From assembly GCF_026020075.1 (NCBI RefSeq), contig NZ_CP102772.1, forward strand, positions 1,302,001-1,366,000: 64,000 nt of DNA, written 5' to 3'. A program made the position numbers and the translations under genes. A model generated the notes under the pieces. The model searched no databases, had not been told where the DNA came from, and was given only the letters and a program-made list of their open reading frames with translations. Of the stretch, positions 8,393-18,049 are shown piece by piece. Within the stretch, counting starts at the first letter, position 1; the number at the start of each line of letters is the position of its first letter. The DNA is from Bosea sp. NBC_00550 (GTDB lineage: Bacteria; Pseudomonadota; Alphaproteobacteria; Rhizobiales; Beijerinckiaceae).

Positions 8393-11300
8393 GCGCCGAG
8401 ATCACATTTCTTCAAGGCACTGACCAGCGACCCCGGTCAAAGACCTACCTGTGGACCGACGGAGTGTTTGTTCAGACGGGCGACTTGAGGCCGGGCCGCA
8501 TGTTCACCATGCGGACGCAACCGGTCGACGGGCTTCGATCGCTCGGAGAGGCGCTCAGGGACGCCGCACCGAACGAGTTTGCCATCCTGGGCGAGCCGAT
8601 CGATCAAACACCCGGAATACCGCAACGTCGGTTGTCGAGCGCGGCCCACGGGTCCCGGAGGACGATCCGTGATGTCCCCCGTCCCATGATCATCCTCGAC
8701 CGTGACACACTACCGTCTCTGGGACCGATCGATGCGGCTCAATTTCCGGTCGAGGACCTGCATCGGCATGCCACAGCCGATTTGCCCGAAGTCTTTCGCA
8801 AAGCCGACTGCCTGATGTTTCTCTCGGCGAGTTTTGCGACGGCACCCGGGAAAGTCAGGGTGCATCTCTGGTTCTGGCTCGACAGCGAAATCGGCGCCGC
8901 GCATCGCACAGATTGGATCAAATCCCTGTCAGCGGAAGCCGGCCGGACCATCGTTGACCCGAGCGTCGCCCAGATAGCCCAGCCGATCTACATTGCCGCG
9001 CCGATGTTTATCGGCGCACCAGATCCCGTCGCGAAGCAAGGCGTCGGACGATGGCATTTCATCCGGGGGGCGTGGCGGTCGATAGCGGTCCCGTCCCATG
9101 CCTCCCTCAATCCCGGGAGCGGGCGCTGGCGGCAGGGCGATCGGGCGGGCGGCAGCAGCAAAGCGCCCTCGGCCTGGCGAGACTGCCTCGAAAGAATGGG
9201 CGGCGCCGCGGGCTATTTTCTCCTGACGAAGAGCGCAGTTGGACACTACGTCCACCAGAACGGACCGGATTGCGACCCGGCACCGTTCTTCAGCGAATAC
9301 GATCGGCTGATCGACGAGCGCGCCGAGATCGAGCGAGGCCAGCAATACGCAGAGCTTCGCAAGAGTGACGCACGGACGCTGTTCGCCTGGGTAGTCCGGG
9401 AGGAGCGGCGCAAGACGCGACCCGAGAATGGCGTCAGCGCGAGGGAACGACGCAAAAAACCGACCCTTGCCGCAGCCGAAGCTATGCTCACGCGCGAACT
9501 CGAGGCCATCGTCGACGTAGCGATAGCACGGGCTTTCGATCAAAGTATCCTGCGGGCGGCCAACGCGGCCAGCGCCGACCCGAAAGTCGATCCCCGCTTC
9601 CTCGCCGGCCTGAGAATACCGACAGAGACCAATGTCGCTGAGGCCGGCGCTACGGCTTTGCCCATTGGGCTGGCGGTCGGCAAGACGGAACAGGCCCTGA
9701 GGCAGATTGCGAGAGGGGTCGCGAGTGGTTTGAGGGTGGCCTACTTCGCGCCTACTCATCGACTTCTGGCCGGTGTGAAAGACCGGTTGGCCGTGATCGC
9801 GCCCGACGGCAAATGCGAGATCTGGTACGGCGAAGCTGCGTCAGTGCCAGCGGACGCGGCGGCCGGGCGCCCCGTGGGACCGGCCTGTCCCCGCCATCTT
9901 GAGCGGGCCAAATTACGTCTGGCCGGCATCGGCAGCGGCGATATCCTCTGTGGCGGACCGAGGCGAGGCTATTGTCCTTGGCACGAAAAGGGAAACGGCC
10001 CCGTTCGGTGCCGGTATCGGGCGCAGCGGAGAGACGTGTCGCAGGCCGATGTGGTGCTTTTCTCAGGTGGTTCCCTGCTGGGAAGAGCCGTGCCCAGGCA
10101 CGCGCGCGGCAGGCGAAGGGCGCACATTCCCTTGCTTGACCCGGAAACCGGAGAACTGACGGGCCTTGTCGTCGCTGGCGGGAGTGAAAAGGGTTCTATG
10201 GGTCTGCCGCCCTTCGACCTCGTCATCATCGACGAACCCGCCTGGCTGTCTCTTGTCCATGGGCTCGAGGAACCACTGACCGAGGTAAGCGAAGGAGACG
10301 TGCAGTGGCTCGGCAAGCAGCTTGCGTCGCGGACCCTGCCCAAGGCTGGCACTCCGTTGAGTGACTCCGAGGAATTCAGACGCCGTCATTCCGCCAAAGA
10401 CTTTCTAGCTTTTGCGAGAGCCCTCATAGGCCTCCCCCTGGGGCTGGTCCGCTACGGTGATCTCGAAACAGTGCTCGAAAAGGTCAGAGCCAGGTTGGCG
10501 TCGAAGCCGATGTTTGCCCATCTGGCGATCCACACGCCCGCGTCTTTGAAGAAGGCAGCGTGGCAACTCGTCATCCGCGTCACCATCGATCCGGGTGAGG
10601 AGCAACTTGAGGTCATCGACCGCCCCGAGCTTCGCGACATCGTGCGATGGAACCGCATGATGATCGCACTGGCGAGGGCGGCCGGGGGGATAGAAGCCGC
10701 CCTGCGGCGCGGCGCTGACGCGCCTCCAGAGCGGCAAAGCGGGTATCTGAAGGTGGTTCTCACGGACGCCACGGAAGAAGCGGTAGAGGACGCGACGGCC
10801 TGTCGTAGACGCGTGCAAATTCGTTGGATCGCAGAACTGGATCCCTCGTGGCGGGGAGCCCCCATCGTTGTCCTTGACGCGACACATCGTCAGCGCGTTG
10901 CCGTGCATTTTCTGCCCAAGCTCGCGGCCAGGCGCCGCATCGACCCGGGTCCCGCGCCCGGATCCTGCCAGGTGAGGCAAGTCTGGGACCGATCATTTTC
11001 CTATCACTACCTGAAGCGGGCACTGGACGATGGCGGTGGCGAGCGGCTGCTCCGTCGCCTGGCACGGTGGGCCGAAATTGGCCTTGCATTGACGCGGAAG
11101 GACGGGAAAACGCCCAAGGGGCTGCTTGTCGGGCCAAAATTCCTTGTAGAGCGACTGGAAAACTGGTGGGCGGCGCATGGGGGACGGCCCGACGGCCTCG
11201 AGCTGATCCATTTCAATGCCCTTCGCGGCATTGATACGTGGAAGGACGTTAGCTGGCTTGGCACCGTCAGCCGGCCCCTGCCGGGGGCGGCCCCGTTGCG

Positions 11301-12180
11301 GGAACTCGCCATGATCATCGACGGCCAGCCGCCCCCTGGAGACGCGAACTACGTCTTGCTCGAGGCCGAGTGGCTGGATGCCAGCAATCCAGCACGGTCA
11401 TGGACGATGAAGGAGGCCGTGCCCGGCCGCACCGATCCGCTGGAGCAGGACCTGCTCGGCATGATCACAGATGACGAGCTGGTTCAAGCTGTCGGGAGGG
11501 CCCGGCTCGCACGACGGCCTGGGGCCGGGGTGAGGGTCGATGTGCTGACGTCGTATCCCATACCCGGGCTTGAAGTCGATGAACTGCTAACGCTTGAGGC
11601 CATCGAGAGCGGTCTCGACGCTTTTGCCCAGGCCGCCGCGCGGGGCGTCGCCGTCGACCCAGGCTGCAAGGGTGCGTGGACGGTTCTCGAACACGTCACG
11701 GGCGAGAGCGCCGCCGCGTTGAAGAAAGCCGCCGCGCGGCGCTCCTCAAACAACGCCGGGGAGGGGGATAAATCGGCGTCAACGAAGACATCTCCTTATG
11801 AGGGCTCCCCCTTCTCTTCTTTAGGAGATGTCCCGGTTGAGCCGTCTTTTTCTGAGCCCCCGCCCGGCGACCCCGAAATGGCGCGGGGGCAGCGCGCTCC
11901 TGGCGAGCCCAGTTTGTACGAACGTCTTCTGGCGGTCGGTGCCTGGACAGCCTACCGGCTCAAGTTACCAGGCGAGCGCTACGCCGTGCGAATATGGCTG
12001 CGGGCGTCCACTCCGATGGAAGCTGAGAACATTGCGCTCAGATACTTCCCCGCCGGCTTCCAGTTGAAGCGCGAGACCCCAGCCCGCCGCAGAGGTCGTC
12101 CCCGGAAATGCGGGACAGCTGTCGTGGTCTGGCACGGGAACTCGGGGTGTATGGTGGATGGCGCGCGCCAAACGAGTTAA
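8389..12180 (+). CDS. putative primase-helicase of the island (AEP-like + Fe-S-type SF2 helicase motifs)
   Basis: 1263 residues from the ATG overlapping the upstream stop; a GTG at 8380 is less likely. The N-terminal part shows an archaeo-eukaryotic-primase-like set: ILDRD (Asp104, Asp106), VHLWFWLD (His159) and VDPSV (Asp190). A helicase part follows: P-loop PIGLAVGKTEQ (Lys432), then four cysteines (Cys500, 521, 529, 541; the last in CRYRAQRRDVSQADVV), Walker B LVIIDEPAW (Asp615, Glu616) and a motif-VI-like QAVGRARLARR (1033-1043). Cysteines between motifs I and II recall XPD/DinG Fe-S helicases. The tail is a Ser/Pro linker and a basic end. The role in element replication is inferred. No close named family is recognised, and domain calls are by eye. 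Confidence 0.7.
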   Translation: MSAEITFLQGTDQRPRSKTYLWTDGVFVQTGDLRPGRMFTMRTQPVDGLRSLGEALRDAAPNEFAILGEPIDQTPGIPQRRLSSAAHGSRRTIRDVPRPMIILDRDTLPSLGPIDAAQFPVEDLHRHATADLPEVFRKADCLMFLSASFATAPGKVRVHLWFWLDSEIGAAHRTDWIKSLSAEAGRTIVDPSVAQIAQPIYIAAPMFIGAPDPVAKQGVGRWHFIRGAWRSIAVPSHASLNPGSGRWRQGDRAGGSSKAPSAWRDCLERMGGAAGYFLLTKSAVGHYVHQNGPDCDPAPFFSEYDRLIDERAEIERGQQYAELRKSDARTLFAWVVREERRKTRPENGVSARERRKKPTLAAAEAMLTRELEAIVDVAIARAFDQSILRAANAASADPKVDPRFLAGLRIPTETNVAEAGATALPIGLAVGKTEQALRQIARGVASGLRVAYFAPTHRLLAGVKDRLAVIAPDGKCEIWYGEAASVPADAAAGRPVGPACPRHLERAKLRLAGIGSGDILCGGPRRGYCPWHEKGNGPVRCRYRAQRRDVSQADVVLFSGGSLLGRAVPRHARGRRRAHIPLLDPETGELTGLVVAGGSEKGSMGLPPFDLVIIDEPAWLSLVHGLEEPLTEVSEGDVQWLGKQLASRTLPKAGTPLSDSEEFRRRHSAKDFLAFARALIGLPLGLVRYGDLETVLEKVRARLASKPMFAHLAIHTPASLKKAAWQLVIRVTIDPGEEQLEVIDRPELRDIVRWNRMMIALARAAGGIEAALRRGADAPPERQSGYLKVVLTDATEEAVEDATACRRRVQIRWIAELDPSWRGAPIVVLDATHRQRVAVHFLPKLAARRRIDPGPAPGSCQVRQVWDRSFSYHYLKRALDDGGGERLLRRLARWAEIGLALTRKDGKTPKGLLVGPKFLVERLENWWAAHGGRPDGLELIHFNALRGIDTWKDVSWLGTVSRPLPGAAPLRELAMIIDGQPPPGDANYVLLEAEWLDASNPARSWTMKEAVPGRTDPLEQDLLGMITDDELVQAVGRARLARRPGAGVRVDVLTSYPIPGLEVDELLTLEAIESGLDAFAQAAARGVAVDPGCKGAWTVLEHVTGESAAALKKAAARRSSNNAGEGDKSASTKTSPYEGSPFSSLGDVPVEPSFSEPPPGDPEMARGQRAPGEPSLYERLLAVGAWTAYRLKLPGERYAVRIWLRASTPMEAENIALRYFPAGFQLKRETPARRRGRPRKCGTAVVVWHGNSGCMVDGARQTS

Positions 12181-12227
12181 ACTTCGTCCCTCGCGCGCGT
12201 CGCGCGCAGGCGCGGGAGAGAGCCGCC

Positions 12228-12797
12228 ATGCAGCGAAGGAACCTGCTCAACGCCCGGGATCGCCTCGGCGCCTCGATCATCGAACTCGTCGCCGCCGACG
12301 TCGCGGAGCACGGCCCCGAGGTGATTGCGAAACTGCGGCAACAAAACGTACCCGCCTATGCCCGCCTTATCAGCGACCTGGTGCATTTCAGGAAGCTGAC
12401 GACGGAGCGGAACACGCAGACCCGACGCAAACCGCGCGCGCTGCGGATGAAGGATGTCCTCAAGGCGATGGACGACAAGCCGATCGACGTGAACAACCCG
12501 CTTCTGCCGCCGAAACATCAAGAGCGCTGGCGGAAAGGCATCGCGGCGCTCGAGCCGAGACGGCCCGACGAACTGACGCCTGCCGAACTCGCCGAGGTTT
12601 GGGGAGCCGATCTGGCGGCCTGGTACGAGCGGAACATCGGACGGCTGACTAGCATTCCGTCGTTCGGACGACGACGCTGTTGGCGCTGGGAAACCCCGCA
12701 CCCGACGCTGCGCGCACCGGCCGGATCGGTGCGAGGCTCACCGGCGTTCAAGCGAGATGAAGATCGGCGGGTTCATGGGCTCGACAAGCCCCGATAA
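12228..12797 (+). CDS. hypothetical island protein
   Basis: 189 residues from the ATG preceded by GGGAGAGAG (12213-12221). The first ~150 residues look real: LGASIIELVAADVAEHGPEVIAKLRQQNVPAYARLISDLV, then MKDVLKAMDDKPIDVNNPLLPPKHQ. The last ~35 residues are rich in Arg/Pro and may be out of frame after an indel near 12650. It lies 48 bases after the primase/helicase gene and is probably in the same operon. Family not recognised. Confidence 0.55.
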   Translation: MQRRNLLNARDRLGASIIELVAADVAEHGPEVIAKLRQQNVPAYARLISDLVHFRKLTTERNTQTRRKPRALRMKDVLKAMDDKPIDVNNPLLPPKHQERWRKGIAALEPRRPDELTPAELAEVWGADLAAWYERNIGRLTSIPSFGRRRCWRWETPHPTLRAPAGSVRGSPAFKRDEDRRVHGLDKPR

Positions 12798-12925
12798 TGC
12801 GATCAGGGTTCTGGATGCCGGAGCCGAGGGCGATGTCCTGAGAAGGCAGTGCCGGCTTAAGAACCTTCGGGCCCCGCAGCATGGCGATATCTATGTCACG
12901 CCCGGCTTCGCGACGAAGGTGATCG

Positions 12926-13309
12926 GTGCCATCCATACTGGCCTTCTCTTGCGACCTCGTCCCTGAAACCATCGAGGCTGATCACTTGAAACCCGGGAAC
13001 GTGATCGACTTTGCCCAGGCCCGTACAGTCCGAGCTGATCCTCAGGCGTATGGCCGCAGGCTCGGCCGAATCTGGCGGCCCCAGGTTTCGGTCCGGGATA
13101 TCACCTCGATCAGGGCACTCATGCGAGAACCAGCGGGCCGGGCTGCGGCTGTAGAGGCCACCAGCGAACTCATCCTCGCCCATCTCACGTGCGGCGTCGG
13201 CGGTGTACCCGCGCTGCCCGATGATGCAACGGGCGAAGACTTGTACCTGATACTCGAAGGCGTGATGTTGGCGCTTGTAGAGCCGGCTCCCGTGGGAGCG
13301 AGCGCATGA
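12926..13309 (+). CDS. hypothetical protein
   Basis: 127 residues from GTG at 12926. It has no signal peptide. Its body (LKPGNVIDFAQARTVRADPQAYGRRLGRIWRPQ; then EATSELILAHL; then DLYLILEGVMLALVE) has normal protein composition. A 69-residue frame at 12757-12966 overlaps its start and could be a small partner or chance. It ends about 77 bases before the convergent serine recombinase. Function unknown. Confidence 0.5.
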   Translation: MPSILAFSCDLVPETIEADHLKPGNVIDFAQARTVRADPQAYGRRLGRIWRPQVSVRDITSIRALMREPAGRAAAVEATSELILAHLTCGVGGVPALPDDATGEDLYLILEGVMLALVEPAPVGASA

Positions 13310-13386
13310 GCCATGGGCGGCAAGAGCCCCCATGCAACCAAAGCTGGAGTGCTCGGCGGTTCCGGGGAAGAACAGTAGACCGCGCG

Positions 13387-14022
13387 CTATAGTCCCCACT
13401 TTGCCAGCACTGCCTCTGCCTCCGCGGGATCATCCTTCATCCGGTAGATCGCCTGCCGGGACAGACCGGTCGTCCTGGCGATGACGCTGACACCTGCATC
13501 CTGCGCCAGCAGGTCCCGAACGGTTTCCATTTGCGCTCGGGTAAAGCTCGGCTTGCGGCCCCTGTAGGCGCTGCCATTGCTCGCCTTCGCGTGCTCGATG
13601 CCAGCCGCCTGTGCCGCCTTTGTAGCTTCCGCCTGCGCCTGCGCCGAGGCTGCCATGAAGGCAATAAGGGCATCCCTGACGGCTTGCTGCATCGGGTCTG
13701 CCGTGGCCCCGTCGAAGGTCATGCGGTTGATGATGGTCTTGATGACCACACCCCGTCGCATGAACTCCCGGATCGTTTCGGTGACGTCGGCGTAGTTGCG
13801 CCCGAGCCGGTCGACCCAGCGCACGACCAACACGTCCCCGGCCCGGAGCAGGTCGAACAGGCGCTGGCCCTCTGGCCGCTCGGCAAGCCGGGTACTGACG
13901 CCGGAGACGCCATTATCGGCGACCACGCGGTCAATCGCGAAGCCGGCGTCCCGCGCCTGCCGCTCTTGATGGGCAATGGTTTGATCGGCGGTTGAGACGC
14001 GAGCATAGAACACGATCTGCAT
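13387..14022 (-). CDS. serine recombinase (resolvase/invertase)
   Basis: 211 residues from MQIVFYARVS. The resolvase catalytic domain has YARVSTADQ with the nucleophilic Ser (residue 10) and the Arg-bearing segment VRWVDRLGRNYADV; the long E helix and a C-terminal HTH (DAGVSVIARTTGLSRQAIYRM) follow. This size and layout is that of Tn3-family TnpR or Pin-type invertases. It reads away from the res-like dyads at 14066-14148. No full transposase is next to it, so it may be a leftover of a Tn3-like transposon or a resolution system of the island. A longer start at 14085 would run into the dyads. Confidence 0.9.
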   Translation of the reverse strand: MQIVFYARVSTADQTIAHQERQARDAGFAIDRVVADNGVSGVSTRLAERPEGQRLFDLLRAGDVLVVRWVDRLGRNYADVTETIREFMRRGVVIKTIINRMTFDGATADPMQQAVRDALIAFMAASAQAQAEATKAAQAAGIEHAKASNGSAYRGRKPSFTRAQMETVRDLLAQDAGVSVIARTTGLSRQAIYRMKDDPAEAEAVLAKWGL

Positions 14023-14065
14023 GGGCGCATTTTCCGTCCGTAGAGATATTGTCCGCAGAAATGCA

Positions 14066-14148
14066 TGTCCGTAGGATCGCGTCAAGCCTTACGGACACCG
14101 TTTTGCGCCACCTGTGATGTGTCCGCTACGGTATACCCTATCAGACAC
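14066..14148. promoter_or_regulatory. res-like dyads of the serine recombinase
   Basis: Two imperfect inverted repeats of TGTCCG lie upstream of the recombinase start: 14066-14097 (TGTCCGTAGG facing CCTTACGGACA) and 14119-14148 (GTGTCCGCTACGG facing CCCTATCAGACAC, with a central TATA). Further GTCCG copies occur at 14036-14056. Dyads of ~30 bp with outer TGTC and a central TA step are the format of resolvase subsites, and their location next to the gene is standard. Confidence 0.65.
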
Positions 14149-14404
14149 GACGCCAAAGGAGAGCCGATTGTAAATGGGCGCTTACCTCATCGAGCCAATC
14201 ATTTGCGATTAGCGGACAATAGGTGAGGCTCGGCGGCACCCGCTGCCAGGGCGCCTCTGCCTCGGCGAGACCGTAGTGGAGCAGTTTCTCGGCTTCCCGA
14301 ACCGCATCCGATTGGGACACAATCCGCTTGCAAACCGTGCCTGAGTAAATAGCCGCTGCTGTGAGCCGCACTTGGTCCTGTGTGAACCCTGTCGTGGCGC
14401 GGAG
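14141..14404 (-). CDS. unrecognised small protein or remnant
   Basis: A minus-strand frame open from just after a stop at 14408 to 14141 reads ALRATTGFTQDQVRLTAAAIYSG and ends HLQSALLWRRV. The only starts are GTG (14371) or rarer codons and no RBS is evident. It has normal composition and could be a small gene or the 3' end of a broken one. Its last bases overlap the res-like dyad. Confidence 0.3.
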   Translation of the reverse strand, partial: LRATTGFTQDQVRLTAAAIYSGTVCKRIVSQSDAVREAEKLLHYGLAEAEAPWQRVPPSLTYCPLIANDWLDEVSAHLQSALLWRRV

Positions 14405-14407
14405 CGC

Positions 14408-14545
14408 CTAGTTCAACCTGTGGTTCTCGGAAAATACTATCGCGGCCGACGCTGTCGTTAGGATTAGGCTGCTGGCCAAGACAATTGTGATCATCCAGGT
14501 GCCCCTGTTTTTTAGGTCTCGTCTGGTCTGCTTCCACTGGCACAT
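14408..14545 (-). CDS. possible small single-span membrane protein
   Basis: 45 residues from MCQWKQTRRDLKN; basic N-terminus, then a hydrophobic span WMITIVLASSLILTTASAAIVF and a short polar tail. The start codon is uncertain. Too short for a firm call, but the membrane-span pattern with positive-inside flank is not typical of noise. Confidence 0.35.
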   Translation of the reverse strand: MCQWKQTRRDLKNRGTWMITIVLASSLILTTASAAIVFSENHRLN

Positions 14546-14733
14546 CGGGCCGCCACCCAGATCGCGCTCCCGTATACTCTGCAGCTCCGACAGCCGCTTG
14601 CTATCCTCGGACAAAATGTTGCGCGCTCCCGCACATCTGGCATGTTGGACCACCTTAGACCTGAGCAAGGCCGTCGGACCTTTGCCATGGCATCTGAGGT
14701 GCTGACAATCGAATATCTCGCCTCAACAGCTCG

Positions 14734-15846
14734 CTAGGCGACGCTTTGCAATCGGGCAAACATTGCGCGACCTTTACCGCCTCGCTTCGCAGCATAAAGG
14801 GCCTCGTCCACCGCTCGGCAAAGCGTCTCGGAGTAATACCTGTCACCGGCGGCAACGGTTTTAATTCCGACCGAGGTGGCAGCCAGTGCCGTAGATCCTA
14901 GAACGATATAAGGCAGGCTGGCCCTTGCCACGATACGCTCGGCCAGGCTCCTGGCGGCGCCCGCGTCGGCGCCATACGCGATGATGGCGAACTCGTCGCC
15001 ACCCACTCGGGCGATCAGGTCTCCAGCCCGGGAGATCGTGCCCAGCCTGCCGGCGAACTGGCGCAAGAGGTCGTCGCCGGCGGCATGCCCCAGCCGATCG
15101 TTGACCGCCTTGAACCCGTCGAGGTCGAGCAGAAGAAGTGAGAAACACTTGCCCGAAGTCGCCGCCCCCGCCAGGGCCTCATCGAAAGCGCGGCGGTTCG
15201 CAACGCCGGTTAGAGCGTCTTTCCGCGCGGCGAAGTCGAGTTCGCGCTCGCGGATCAGCGCGGCCTCGATCCGGCCGACGTTTCGCGCCGCCGCCTCCAA
15301 TATGCTGAAAAGGTAAAGGCCGAGCAGGAATGCCATAGACTGGACTAGGGCGTCGCCGGTGAAGGCCATGGCCGCGATTAAGACGCCGACTGCAAGTGTG
15401 GAAATCGCGCAGCAGATCCAGAACCTCACGACCTGTGAGCTGACCCCGGAGCTGATGCCCATCGTCAACCCGATGGTGAGGATGTAGCCATCCTTATACT
15501 CGGTCTGGAATATGCGCAGCGTCAACGCCACGATGACTATCGTGAACGCCAGTGCGGCCGCCGCATAAAGGTTCTCCCAGTGTCGTGCCTGGAGGAGGGT
15601 GAGTTCCTTGCTTGAGCGGCGTTTGAAGGCCAAGACGCCGAGAACGCGCAGCCCCGCCGTCACCACCGCGGCGGCGACGATCCCACACAGCACCGGATCG
15701 CCGGTACGGATGGCCATGATCGACGCCCCTAGAATCAGGCAGGCACCGATGCAAAGGAACTGCGTTACCGACTCGCAGAGACGGCTGATGAGTTCGATCT
15801 CGATAGATGGCGGCAGGCCGTCAGTACAGTTTCTGCGTATGAGCAT
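14734..15846 (-). CDS. membrane-bound diguanylate cyclase
   Basis: 370 residues. The ATG at 15846 has GGAGG 5 bases upstream; the longer TTG start would lie on that RBS. The N-terminal ~185 residues carry about six membrane spans (a MASE-like sensor; e.g. FLCIGACLILGASIM, LYAAAALAFTIVIVALTL). The GGDEF domain is at ~205-365, with DALTGVANRRAFDEAL, the active motif GGDEF at 282-286 and an inhibitory-site RxxD (RAGD) just before. It should make c-di-GMP with product feedback. It is monocistronic, in island cargo. Confidence 0.92.
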   Translation of the reverse strand: MLIRRNCTDGLPPSIEIELISRLCESVTQFLCIGACLILGASIMAIRTGDPVLCGIVAAAVVTAGLRVLGVLAFKRRSSKELTLLQARHWENLYAAAALAFTIVIVALTLRIFQTEYKDGYILTIGLTMGISSGVSSQVVRFWICCAISTLAVGVLIAAMAFTGDALVQSMAFLLGLYLFSILEAAARNVGRIEAALIRERELDFAARKDALTGVANRRAFDEALAGAATSGKCFSLLLLDLDGFKAVNDRLGHAAGDDLLRQFAGRLGTISRAGDLIARVGGDEFAIIAYGADAGAARSLAERIVARASLPYIVLGSTALAATSVGIKTVAAGDRYYSETLCRAVDEALYAAKRGGKGRAMFARLQSVA

Positions 15847-16069
15847 AGTGACCTCCAAGGAGGCACACGACTTATGTTTCGGTTCCTCGAATACGACGAA
15901 CGCAGTCGAAGCGGCTTGTCAGGGAAGGCCTGGTAATGGGCGGGCATCCGAAAGCTGCCGGTGTCTCAAGCCATTAAATACGTTGTTCCCGCATCTACCG
16001 CTTGTTATTCGACGCCAAGAGCTTGTTCACGCGAGCCAGGCGTGAGGGGGCCTCGTAGATACACGGAGT

Positions 16070-16879
16070 TGCCGGCCTTGCGTCGAGACAGGGTTCCGTT
16101 GCCGACAACCCGCGCGGGCATCACTCGCCTTACGATCGCGCGCCTTGTCAGGGCTGGGGTGGGTTGCGCCCATCTTAAGCGGTGTTGGCTTGAACGAAGA
16201 GATGGTCGCGGAGAGCGGACATAGCGTGCCGGCTCGGCGGCAGGTCGCTCTCCTGGATCGAGCCGCGACTGCATTGGGGGATGACTGCCTGGGCTTCACC
16301 CTTGCCCAGGACTTCGATCCCCGGGAACTCGGGCTGCTGTTCTACGTGATGGCGTCGTCGCGAACGCTCGGCGACGCGATCCAGCGAATTGCCCGTTACA
16401 GCGCGATCACTAACGATTCGCTGGTCTTCAGCGTTCCCGAGAGCGGAGCGATGGCACTGCGCCTGACCTACGTCGGCGTTCCCCGCCATTCCGATCGGCA
16501 TCAAGCTGAGTTTTGCATCTTTGGCGCAATTCGCCTCTGTCGCCTCCTGACCGGAGCGACGCTCGTCCCACAGCGCGTCTCGATCGCGCATCATCGCTCG
16601 GGCGATATCTCGGCGATGTCACGCTTTGCTGGGACCACCGTCGAGTTCGGCGCGCATAGCGACGAACTGGTCCTGCCAGCCGAGGCGCGCGAGCGCCCAG
16701 TCGTCAATGCCGACCCTTACCTGAACGATCTCATGCTGAGCTACTGCGAGGCGGCATTGTCGTCCCGCGCAAGCAATGCGAGCCCGCTTCGTGTGATCGT
16801 CGAGAATGCCATCGCTCCGCTGCTGCCGCCCTGTGCACTGGCGCGGCCCGGCGGTGTCCCGTGGCCCTGCGCTGGCTAG
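16070..16879 (+). pseudogene. broken AraC-family regulator (copy of 21419-22456)
   Basis: DNA from ~16002 to ~16830 aligns with the intact regulator at 21419-22456 and its upstream flank (the shared 'CCGCTTGTTATTC' is at 16004 and 21363). Three lesions are visible: the start codon is lost (GATGGC in the intact copy reads GCCGGC near 16068); a 2-base deletion near 16165-16175 shifts LTIARLVRAGV out of frame; and the homology ends at ~16830, before the C-terminal HTH domain. An open frame of 244 residues remains from 16145 but lacks DNA binding. Non-functional as a regulator. Confidence 0.85.
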
Positions 16880-16944
16880 CGGCTGTGCGGGCCGCTGCCG
16901 CGCCTCGCCGGTGTGTCGCGGTGACGATAGTCCGACGAGCCCGT

Positions 16945-18027
16945 CTATTTAGAGAGAGCGTCGAACCACGCTTTCCATTGCGGCGCAGCGCTGGCGAAGG
17001 TGCCTCGATGTGTCGTCTGGCCCGTGGAGATGGCCTCGACCTTGTCGTTTCCACTGCCCACCGCGCGTTGGTAGTGCATCGGCAGCTTCGCAAGGCCGGT
17101 GCTGACGACCTCATCCGCCTCGCCATAGTAGTTGCGCAACGGCGTCTTGAAGACCCAGTGATATGCGTTCGTGCTTGCCACGAGGCGGCCATAGGTCGAG
17201 TTGGCAAAGAACAGCGGATCAAAATACTCGGCCCGAACGAGCTTGTGCAGGTCCCCGGGGATTTCAGCCGGGTCAAGCGGCTCCCGTTCGTAGGCCTTGC
17301 GCGCAAGCTCATAGGCCTCGTCGGTAATCACCGAGCGAGCCAGTCCCGGCACGCCGTAGTAGTTCTCGAACGAGAACGCCGTCAGGATGAAGAGTATGGC
17401 GAGCCAAGGTGCGTCGATCTTTCGTGGGAACTGTAATGCGCCCCTCATCATGGCAACGCCATCTGCCGGAGCGCTTGCCGTGGCGGCCGCGACAACCGGT
17501 ACTCCCAAACCCTCAAGCTTTTCGAGAAAGGCCATGGTCACGAAGCCACCCTCAGACCAACCGGTCAGAAACAGCTTGTTGGTCTCGATCTTCATCTGAT
17601 CTAGCACGGCTCGGCTCGCGGCCGTGCTGGTACGAGATCACAGGAAAGGACGTACCCGAAATGTCGGGGATCGCCAGCAGGCCAGTGGCCACAATCGGTT
17701 TGTTGTCGCGTTCCGGGATCACGGAAGGATAGGTCACACGGTAAAGGCGCACAGCGTTGGTGGCCGGGCTGTAGGTGACCGGAATGCCAGCGAACGTCGG
17801 CGTATCGACCTTGAGGATGTGGTTTAGGCGGTCGACGTCCCACCGGTCGATGAGCTGATACTGCACCCCGGATGTCACAGGAACCAGTTGACTTTCCTGC
17901 GCCGTCGAAGCCGTCGGGGCAGCAACCGATCCGCACAGTAATGCAATTCCAGCAAGCAACCGAACGAGGGTCAACATTATCTGCTCCCTTTCCATGCCAG
18001 AGTTCTGACAGGCTGAAGACCTGCCGT
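16945..18027 (-). pseudogene. secreted alpha/beta hydrolase with internal deletion
   Basis: The 5' half (from about 17975; MLTLVRLLAGIALLCGSVAAPTASTAQ is a signal peptide) reads in frame to ISYQHG near 17625. The 3' half reads in another frame from ASRAVLDQMKIE (about 17615) through the nucleophile elbow GWSEGG (about 17550) to 16945. The junction joins YQHG directly to ASRAV, so the segment that normally carries the oxyanion region between them is missing and the frame is lost. Family: tannase/lipase-like secreted hydrolases. Expected to be inactive. Confidence 0.8.
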
Positions 18028-18049
18028 GGGTAGCGGGGTCAAGACCCAC

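Noticed and set aside
17600..17640. Terminator-like palindrome GCACGGC...GCCGTGC
   Set aside because: It lies at the deletion joint inside the broken hydrolase gene and has no T tract.
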